A stretch of 6,535 nt of DNA, from NCBI GenBank assembly GCA_030613345.1, contig JAUWMD010000152.1:1-6535 (forward strand), in the 5' to 3' direction. Position numbers and translations under genes: made by a program. Positions within the stretch are counted from its first letter, which is position 1. Every line of letters starts with the position of its first letter. This document shows, in pieces, positions 1 through 4,778 of this stretch. The DNA comes from Candidatus Krumholzibacteriota bacterium. GTDB taxonomy: Bacteria; Krumholzibacteriota; Krumholzibacteriia; Krumholzibacteriales; Krumholzibacteriaceae. The notes below the pieces were generated by a model. It was not told the DNA's origin, ran no database searches, and was given only the letters and a program-made list of their open reading frames with translations.

Positions 1-866
1 CCAACCTGGTCAACGAGGCGGCGCTGCTCGCAGCGAGGCGCGACAAGGACAAGGTCTACATGGAGGAACTCGAAGAATCCAAGGACAAGGTCTTCCTCGG
101 CCCCGAGAGGCGCAGCCGCGTCTTCAAGGAAGACACGAGGCGCATGACGGCTTACCACGAGTCGGGACACGCCGTGGTCGGATCGTACGTCGAGAACGCC
201 GATCCCCTGCACAAGGTGACGATCATCACAAGGGGCCAGGCCGGCGGTCTGACCTCCTTCCTCACCGACGACGACAACTACTACTACCAGTCGAAGGAAT
301 ACCTCCTTGACATGATCACCATGGCACTCGGCGGCCGCGTCGCCGAGGAACTGTTCATCGGCAGGATCGGCAGCGGCGCCTTCGGAGACATCAGGAACTC
401 CACGAGCATCGCGCGCAAGATGGTCATGCAGTGGGGCATGAGCGAGAAGCTCGGCCCGATCGCTTTCGGCAAAAGGGAGGAACAAATCTTCCTCGGACGT
501 GAGATATCCAGCGGCAAGGACTACAGCGAGAAGACCGCCCAGGATATCGACGCCGAGGTAAAGGGAATCATTTCGGGCTGCTACGACATTGCCCGCAGCA
601 TCCTCACCGAGCACGAGCAGCAGCTCCATGCCGTGGCCAAGGCCCTTCTCGACCGCGAGACACTCGACGCGGAGGACGTGAAGATACTCCTCAGCGGCGG
701 CAATCTTCCTCCGATGAAGAAGAAACCTGAGCTCAAGAAGACCGCGCGCGAGACCGGGCCGGCCTCGCCGGTCGAACCGGACCTCCATTCGGAGGATGAG
801 GCACCCTCTTCAGAGGAGCCGTCCGCCGCCGATGAAACGGACGGCGGCCCCGACCTGGACACCTGA
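1..866 (+). CDS. ftsH: ATP-dependent zinc metalloprotease FtsH, C-terminal part (5' end outside window)
   Basis: FtsH is a membrane-anchored hexameric AAA+ protease that extracts and degrades membrane and short-lived cytosolic proteins. Only the end of the AAA+ lid, the peptidase domain and the tail are present; the reading frame is open from base 3 (NLVNEAALLAARR, the typical lid helix) and no start codon belongs here. The zinc-binding catalytic motif HESGH lies at 156-170, a mild variant of the usual HEAGH; its two histidines bind zinc and the glutamate is catalytic. The expected third ligand is the aspartate in GAFGDI (codon 387-389). Other family signatures are LGPERRS before the protease domain, GGRVAEEL and MVMQWGMSEKLGP. 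After the last helix the protein ends in a tail of about 55 residues, first lysine-rich and then rich in Glu, Asp, Pro and Ser, as in many FtsH proteins. The folP gene follows after 38 bases on the same strand, so co-transcription is likely. The identification is secure. Confidence 0.97.
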   Translation, partial: NLVNEAALLAARRDKDKVYMEELEESKDKVFLGPERRSRVFKEDTRRMTAYHESGHAVVGSYVENADPLHKVTIITRGQAGGLTSFLTDDDNYYYQSKEYLLDMITMALGGRVAEELFIGRIGSGAFGDIRNSTSIARKMVMQWGMSEKLGPIAFGKREEQIFLGREISSGKDYSEKTAQDIDAEVKGIISGCYDIARSILTEHEQQLHAVAKALLDRETLDAEDVKILLSGGNLPPMKKKPELKKTARETGPASPVEPDLHSEDEAPSSEEPSAADETDGGPDLDT

Positions 867-880
867 CAGATCGCTCCGGA

Positions 881-888
881 AGGAGGGG
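881..888 (+). promoter_or_regulatory. Possible ribosome binding site of folP, unusually far from the start
   Basis: AGGAGGGG is a strong Shine-Dalgarno match, but its AGGAGG core ends 18 bases before the ATG at 905, well beyond the usual 5-9 bases. No ATG, GTG or TTG codon in the folP frame lies at the ideal distance. The protein beginning at 905 also starts where long-form FolP proteins usually start. I therefore keep ATG 905 and regard the site as a poorly spaced or non-functional match. Confidence 0.4.
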
Positions 889-904
889 CGCACGGCAGCG
901 GCAG

Positions 905-2122
905 ATGCGTTACAAGCTCCACCTCATCTCTTCCACACGCAGGGCAACGCTCGCCGGCCACCTCCGCAGGGCGGGTGTGGATCCGGCCGGCATCGAGATC
1001 ATGACACGGAAAGCAGAGACCGTGGTCATGCGGATCTGCGGACTATCCTCGGCGGCTGCCAATATCCTGAAACAGCAGATGCTCTCGATCGGCGGCGACG
1101 CGGCCGTCCACCGGGAAGTGATCCGGGGCGGACCCGACGATTCATGCGCATACCTGATCTCGGACGCGAAGAGGCTCGAGATCCTCGCCGGCAATCTGGC
1201 AAGCCAGCCGTTCGGCCTGGGCGAGGCGGGCTCGGAGATCGTCCGGCTGCTGGGGATGAGGTCCTCTCCCCCGGCCGCGGTGAGCCTTCCCGGAGGCTCT
1301 CTCGATCTGACCGGCGGCCCCCTCATCATGGGAATACTCAACGTGACGCCAGACAGCTTCAGCGACGGGGGACGTTTCAGTGACCCGTCGGCGGCGGCCG
1401 AAAAGGCCGCGCGGATGGCCGAAGAGGGCGCCTCGATAATCGACATCGGCGGAGAATCGAGCAGGCCCGGAGCCACCGAGCTCCACCCGGCAGAGGAACT
1501 CGACCGTGTCGCCCCGGTGCTCGAGAAAACGGCCGGCCTCAGCGGCGCCGTCATATCGATCGATACCCGGCATTCCGAGGTCGCGAGGGAGGCGGTCCGC
1601 CTGGGAGCATCGATCATCAACGATATCAGCGGCCTTACTCACGATCCCGGGATGACTGAAGTCGCCTCAGGGTCCGCTGCGGCAGTCGTGGTAATGCACA
1701 TGAAAGGCACTCCCGAAACGATGCAGGACGACCCTGGCTACGACGACGCTCCGGACGAGATATCCGCCTGGCTCGAGTCGGCCACAGACAGGCTCGTCGA
1801 AGACGGAATCGCACGCGACAAAATAATTGTTGACCCGGGAATCGGATTCGGAAAAAGATTGGAAGACGATGTGGAGATCATCGATCGCGCAGGCGATCTC
1901 CATACGCTTGGATATCCCGTTCTCGTCGGGCATTCCCGCAAGTCGTTCATCGGAACGATCACCGGGAGGGACAGGCCCGAGGAGAGAACGGGCGGCGGAC
2001 TCGCCGTAACGGGCAGGTGCCTCGATGCCGGGATCCAGATCCTGCGCGTCCACGACGTCCGCGAGACGGCCGATTACATCAAGGTCTGGAAGGCCATCAA
2101 CGGGAAAGGCGGCTCCTCTTGA
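905..2122 (+). CDS. folP: Dihydropteroate synthase with N-terminal extension domain
   Basis: FolP condenses 6-hydroxymethyl-7,8-dihydropterin diphosphate with p-aminobenzoate to give 7,8-dihydropteroate in cytosolic folate synthesis. The 405-residue product has a complete TIM-barrel synthase from about residue 135. Visible motifs are MGILNVTPDSFSDGG (142-156), DIGGESSRPGA (180-190), SIDTRH with the conserved Asp220, INDISG (238-243), MHMKG (264-268), DPGIGFGK (310-317), GHSRKS (342-347) and the final RVHDV (381-385). These cover the pterin pocket and the pABA and phosphate-binding loops, so the enzyme should be active. Classical FolP is about 270-285 residues long. The extra 130 N-terminal residues form a separate region (VDPAGIEIMTRKAE, then a helix-rich part) also found in long-form FolP of some Clostridia and Deltaproteobacteria; its role is unknown to me. 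The gene sits 38 bases after ftsH, and its stop overlaps the proposed cdaA start in the four bases TTGA, which suggests translational coupling. Confidence 0.96.
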   Translation: MRYKLHLISSTRRATLAGHLRRAGVDPAGIEIMTRKAETVVMRICGLSSAAANILKQQMLSIGGDAAVHREVIRGGPDDSCAYLISDAKRLEILAGNLASQPFGLGEAGSEIVRLLGMRSSPPAAVSLPGGSLDLTGGPLIMGILNVTPDSFSDGGRFSDPSAAAEKAARMAEEGASIIDIGGESSRPGATELHPAEELDRVAPVLEKTAGLSGAVISIDTRHSEVAREAVRLGASIINDISGLTHDPGMTEVASGSAAAVVVMHMKGTPETMQDDPGYDDAPDEISAWLESATDRLVEDGIARDKIIVDPGIGFGKRLEDDVEIIDRAGDLHTLGYPVLVGHSRKSFIGTITGRDRPEERTGGGLAVTGRCLDAGIQILRVHDVRETADYIKVWKAINGKGGSS

Positions 2123-2895
2123 GCTCTTTTCGTTTCAGCCTCACAATCGATATGCTCGACATACTGATCGTCGCCTTCCTCTTCTACAGGCTTTTCATGC
2201 TCTTCAAGGGAACAAGGGCCATCCAGATGTTCATCGGCCTCTTTCTTCTGATCATCGTTTCCTTCATCGCCCAGTGGTTGAACTTCAACGCGCTCAACCG
2301 TATCCTGAGCAGCCTGAAAACCGTTCTGGTAATAGCGTTCGTCATCCTCTTCCAGCCTGAGCTGAGAAAGGCGCTGACGCAGCTCGGCCAGAACAGGATC
2401 ATAGGGATGTTCCTCAAGGTCGAGTCGTCGGGGACCGTCTCGGAAACGGTGAAGGCCTGCCAGCTTCTCGTGCAGAAGGGACTGGGCGCGATCATAGTCG
2501 TCGAACGCGACGTCGGCCTGAAGAACTATATCGAGACTGGGACAAGGCTCGACGCGAAGGTTACCAGCGAGCTCCTCGTATCGATATTCACGCCTCCGGG
2601 ACCGCTGCATGACGGCGCAGTTATCGTCGAAAAAGACAGGATCATCGCGGCTGGGTGCATCCTGCCGCTCTCGCAGAACCCGCGGATCGGCCGCTCACTC
2701 GGCACCCGCCACAGGGCCGGGCTCGGACTCACCGAGGAGACGGACGCCATCACGATCATTGTCAGCGAGGAAACAGGCTCGATCTCGCTGGCCCGCGAGG
2801 GTAAGCTCAAGCGCAAGCTCGACCTCAACGCGCTGCGAAACGAGCTTGTTGCCATCATCGGCATTAAATCCACTGAGACCGTTCCCGCCGCGTGA
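2119..2895 (+). CDS. cdaA: Membrane-bound diadenylate cyclase CdaA (DisA_N/DAC domain)
   Basis: CdaA makes cyclic di-AMP from two ATP at the cytoplasmic membrane; c-di-AMP controls potassium and osmolyte homeostasis and cell-wall integrity in many bacteria. From a TTG start at 2119 the product has 258 residues. Three hydrophobic segments lie at about 13-29, 35-54 and 66-78, followed by FQPELRKALTQLG and the cyclase domain. Both catalytic motifs are intact: DGA at 165-167 (within PLHDGAV) and RHR at 197-199 (within GTRHRAG), with SEETG at 216-220. The frame is open back to an ATG at 2017 deep inside folP, but that would add 34 residues unlike any CdaA. The TTG at 2119 overlaps the folP stop by 4 bases, has AAAGG 9 bases upstream and gives a normal-length N-terminus. 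An ATG at 2152 would remove the residues just before the first membrane helix and has no ribosome binding site. The usual downstream partners cdaR (ybbR) and glmM are absent from the window. Confidence 0.95.
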   Translation: MSSFRFSLTIDMLDILIVAFLFYRLFMLFKGTRAIQMFIGLFLLIIVSFIAQWLNFNALNRILSSLKTVLVIAFVILFQPELRKALTQLGQNRIIGMFLKVESSGTVSETVKACQLLVQKGLGAIIVVERDVGLKNYIETGTRLDAKVTSELLVSIFTPPGPLHDGAVIVEKDRIIAAGCILPLSQNPRIGRSLGTRHRAGLGLTEETDAITIIVSEETGSISLAREGKLKRKLDLNALRNELVAIIGIKSTETVPAA

Positions 2896-2978
2896 CGGAA
2901 CGGGAGCGGAAGCCTTCACCACACACATCTTCACTTCCGGACCTCCGCTCCCCTCTCCTTCAGGACCGTTCCGTCGTG
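2891..2978 (+). repeat. Long nested inverted repeat at the 3' end of cdaA
   Basis: The bases around the cdaA stop, GACGGAACGG (2894-2903), are perfectly complementary to CCGTTCCGTC (2966-2975). The stem extends to 2891/2978 with two G-T pairs and one G-C pair. Inside it, GGGAGCGGA (2902-2910) matches TCCGCTCCC (2944-2952), and CGGAAG (2907-2912) can alternatively pair with CTTCCG (2934-2939). The RNA could thus form a long imperfect hairpin that includes the stop codon. No run of T follows (GTGTTATAAT instead), so it is not a standard intrinsic terminator. It may stabilise or end the cdaA message. Confidence 0.55.
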
Positions 2979-2985
2979 TTATAAT
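2977..2985 (+). promoter_or_regulatory. Extended -10 promoter element
   Basis: TGTTATAAT is a perfect extended -10 box (TG, one base, TATAAT) pointing rightwards into the intergenic region. The -35 region is poor: the hexamer at 17-base spacing is CCTTCA, and TTCAGG at 15 bases is only slightly better. Extended -10 promoters can work without a good -35. Transcription would begin near 2992, with no obvious gene downstream on this strand, so the product would be a small RNA or antisense to the HD-GYP gene. Confidence 0.4.
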
Positions 2986-2988
2986 GGC

Positions 2989-3018
2989 AAGCATGATGCC
3001 CTGAGGAAAAACATGCTT
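2989..3018 (+). repeat. Inverted repeat AAGCATG / CATGCTT
   Basis: AAGCATG (2989-2995) is a perfect 7-base complement of CATGCTT (3012-3018), with a 16-base A-rich loop. It lies exactly where a transcript from the extended -10 element would begin, so it could form a 5' stem of that RNA or be an operator. Confidence 0.35.
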
Positions 3019-3060
3019 CGTTTCGCGCACAAGCCATAATGTTCATATCAGTTACTGGAT

Positions 3061-3083
3061 CCGGACATTGTGAGATCGTCCGG
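3061..3083. repeat. Inverted repeat CCGGAC / GTCCGG
   Basis: CCGGAC (3061-3066) and GTCCGG (3078-3083) are perfect complements separated by 11 bases. This could be a small hairpin in an RNA from this region or chance in GC-rich sequence. Confidence 0.3.
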
Positions 3084-3096
3084 CCGGCAGGAACGA

Positions 3097-3114
3097 AACA
3101 GCGTTAACACTGTT
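3097..3114. promoter_or_regulatory. 18-base near-palindrome, operator-like
   Basis: AACAGCGTTAACACTGTT is symmetric about the central GTTAAC, with arms AACAG and CTGTT and one mismatched pair (C3102/A3109). The size and symmetry suit a dimeric DNA-binding protein. However, it lies between two convergent genes rather than in front of a recognised coding gene, so any regulated target would be a non-coding transcript. No regulator can be assigned. Confidence 0.3.
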
Positions 3115-3149
3115 CACATGATCAGCCGGAAAGATATTACTGGTCTGTA

Positions 3150-3178
3150 CGAAAGACCTGTCCTCAGTGGGTCTTTCG
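3150..3178. terminator. Possible terminator-like stem-loop between convergent genes
   Basis: CGAAAGACC (3150-3158) pairs perfectly with GGTCTTTCG (3170-3178), with an extra T-G pair inside, leaving a loop of about 9 bases. The stem begins 35 bases beyond the stop of the minus-strand HD-GYP gene, where a terminator is expected. Neither strand shows a T-run after the stem, so efficient intrinsic termination is doubtful. GGTCT at 3142-3146 can also pair with AGACC at 3154-3158, a competing fold. Confidence 0.4.
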
Positions 3179-3213
3179 GATCGATGCTGTTATGGAAACG
3201 GGATTGGCGGTAT

Positions 3214-4764
3214 CTAGTCTCTTTGCGGTTCCTTGATCATGCCTCTTTCGACGAGCCTTATCAGATGCTCGATGACGCCGGCGTCGAACTTGTCGGTCTG
3301 GAGCTTGAGCTGCCCGAGGGCATCCTTGTATCGGAAAGCCTTCCGATAAGACCTGTTGCTCGTCATCGCATCGAAACTGTCGGCAACGGCCACGATCCTC
3401 GCTCCGAGCGATATCTCGTCGCCCTTCAGCCCGTCGGGATATCCTCGCCCGTCGAGACGCTCGTGGTGATGCCTGACGAGGTCGCATGCGGCCTCCAGAA
3501 ATTTCATATTCTTGATGATGTTGGCACCAACTACGGGATGGCTCTTCACGATCTCCCATTCCCCTTCGGTCAGCTCGCCAGGTTTGTTGAGGATATCCTC
3601 GTACACGCCGAGCTTCCCGATGTCGTGGAGCGCTGCCCCGAAGCTGACCGTCTCGAGGTCCTTCTTGTCCAGGCCCATCTCCTCGGCGATCAGCCTGGCG
3701 AACATCGCGACCCTCTCCGTATGGCCCCTCGTATACGAATCCTTGGCCTCTATCGTGGAGACGAGGACCTTGATCGTGGAGAGGTACGTGGACTGGAGCT
3801 CGGAGTAGAGTCTTGCGTTATCCAGCCCCGTGGTGAACGAGCTGCATATCGATCTGAAGACTTCTCTGTCATTTGCCGAATAGTCCTGGCCGCTTACCTT
3901 CGCTCCGAGAAACACGATTCCGATCAGGGAAGACTTTACGATCAGGGGATAGCAGTAGTGAAATCCCAGGTCCCACATGAACTCTATCTCGCGCCTCGCA
4001 TCGTCGGGCATCTCATCGCTTCTCAGATCGAGCATTCCCTCCCGGGTCAGCAGGAATTGACTCATCCCGGTTTCCCTGGAAAGTCTGACCGTCCTCAGAA
4101 CGGTGTCCCTTATGCCCCTGCCCCCGACATACGAGAGATAACTCTCCGTGTCGGTCGGTAAGGAAAAGAGACAGAACGAACCAATACCGAGCTGGCCGGC
4201 GATCGTGAGGAAGAAAACATTTATCAGCTCCTCGGGATCGCGCAGCCTGTTGAGGTCCTGGCTCAGATCGAAGATCGAACGCAGGTCGAGAACCTTTTTC
4301 TTCAGTTCCCTGTTGACCCTCTGAAGATCATCCACGCTCTTCTGGATCTCGTCCTCGAGATGCTCGTTCTTCTCCCGGAGATCTCTGCGCCTGCTCGCCT
4401 GCGACAGGAAGTTGTCGACCTTGGCGATCATCTCCTTGACGGAGAACGGCTTCTTTATATAGTCCTGTGCTCCGGACCTGAATCCTTCCAGCATATTGTC
4501 GGGGATGGCGTTGCCCGAGATCATGATCACGGGGACGTCGCGGTTGGTATCGCGTCTCCGTATCTCATCACAGACGGCGAATCCATCCTTCTTCGGAAGG
4601 ACCACGTCAAGCACTACGAGGTCGGGGAGAAACTCGTCGTATTTGCGCAGCGCCGACTCACCATCGAGGGCGTACTCGGTGTTGTACCCCCGATTCCTCA
4701 GGGATTCGGTGATTATCTCGACCACGTTGGGATCGTCGTCGACCACGAGAATGTTACCACTCAA
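3214..4764 (-). CDS. Response regulator with REC, coiled coil, GAF and intact HD-GYP phosphodiesterase domains
   Basis: The product (516 residues) is predicted to be a phosphorylation-controlled cyclic dinucleotide phosphodiesterase, normally acting on c-di-GMP, in the cytosol. Residues 1-120 are a complete receiver domain: acidic pair Asp9/Asp10, phospho-acceptor Asp53 (VVLDVVLP), Ser83 and KPF at 105-107. A charged coiled coil follows (about 120-165), then a GAF-like domain (about 165-320) with no cofactor motif that I can see. The HD-GYP domain (about 330-516) keeps every signature: RGHTERV (346-352), HDIGK (380-384), SHP (His409), HHHERLDGRGYP (432-443) and ADSFDAM (461-467). The substrate could also be another cyclic dinucleotide. 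The longest frame starts at GTG 4791, but TTG 4764 is better: AAAGGTGG lies 6 bases upstream and the protein then begins MSGNILVVDDD, a typical receiver start. The gene starts 13 bases after the stop of the STAS gene, so the two form an operon. No cognate histidine kinase is visible. Confidence 0.93.
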   Translation of the reverse strand: MSGNILVVDDDPNVVEIITESLRNRGYNTEYALDGESALRKYDEFLPDLVVLDVVLPKKDGFAVCDEIRRRDTNRDVPVIMISGNAIPDNMLEGFRSGAQDYIKKPFSVKEMIAKVDNFLSQASRRRDLREKNEHLEDEIQKSVDDLQRVNRELKKKVLDLRSIFDLSQDLNRLRDPEELINVFFLTIAGQLGIGSFCLFSLPTDTESYLSYVGGRGIRDTVLRTVRLSRETGMSQFLLTREGMLDLRSDEMPDDARREIEFMWDLGFHYCYPLIVKSSLIGIVFLGAKVSGQDYSANDREVFRSICSSFTTGLDNARLYSELQSTYLSTIKVLVSTIEAKDSYTRGHTERVAMFARLIAEEMGLDKKDLETVSFGAALHDIGKLGVYEDILNKPGELTEGEWEIVKSHPVVGANIIKNMKFLEAACDLVRHHHERLDGRGYPDGLKGDEISLGARIVAVADSFDAMTSNRSYRKAFRYKDALGQLKLQTDKFDAGVIEHLIRLVERGMIKEPQRD

Positions 4765-4770
4765 GGTGAT

Positions 4771-4778
4771 CCACCTTT
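4771..4778 (-). promoter_or_regulatory. Ribosome binding site deciding the HD-GYP gene start
   Basis: AAAGGTGG on the minus strand stands 6 bases before TTG 4764 and overlaps the stop codon of the upstream STAS gene. The alternative GTG at 4791 has no purine-rich sequence before it. This favours the TTG start and suggests that translation of the two genes is coupled. Confidence 0.55.

Larger units (their letters stand above)
2896..3213. other. Intergenic region between convergent cdaA and the HD-GYP gene, without a convincing gene
   Basis: These 318 bases carry no ORF resembling a protein; the frames crossing them are tails of antisense shadows. They are visibly less GC-rich than the flanking genes between about 2976 and 3210. 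They contain five inverted repeats (2891-2978, 2989-3018, 3061-3083, 3097-3114, 3150-3178) and one good -10 promoter element. I see no tRNA, tmRNA, RNase P or SRP RNA signature. The density of short stems downstream of a promoter-like element would fit a small RNA, but this is unproven. Confidence 0.5.

Noticed and set aside
910..1620. 236-codon minus-strand frame within folP
   Set aside because: Antisense to a complete dihydropteroate synthase; composition (Ser, Arg, Pro rich) is typical of a shadow frame.
2017..2118. Upstream extension of cdaA to ATG 2017
   Set aside because: The added residues are Arg- and Pro-rich out-of-frame folP sequence, unlike the N-termini of CdaA proteins.
3013..3039. 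Eight-residue ORF (MLRFAHKP) with GAGG 6 bases upstream, after the extended -10 element
   Set aside because: It could be a leader peptide, but there is no downstream gene on that strand for it to control and a frame this short is easily due to chance.
2976..3213. Known structured RNA in the intergenic region (6S, tmRNA, RNase P, SRP RNA, c-di-GMP or c-di-AMP riboswitch)
   Set aside because: I found none of the conserved core sequences of these families and no matching 5'/3' closing stem.
3070..4161. 363-codon open frame on the plus strand opposite the HD-GYP gene
   Set aside because: It starts at GTG and is antisense to a gene with complete REC, GAF and HD-GYP motifs. The translation resembles no protein family, and long antisense frames are common in GC-rich DNA.
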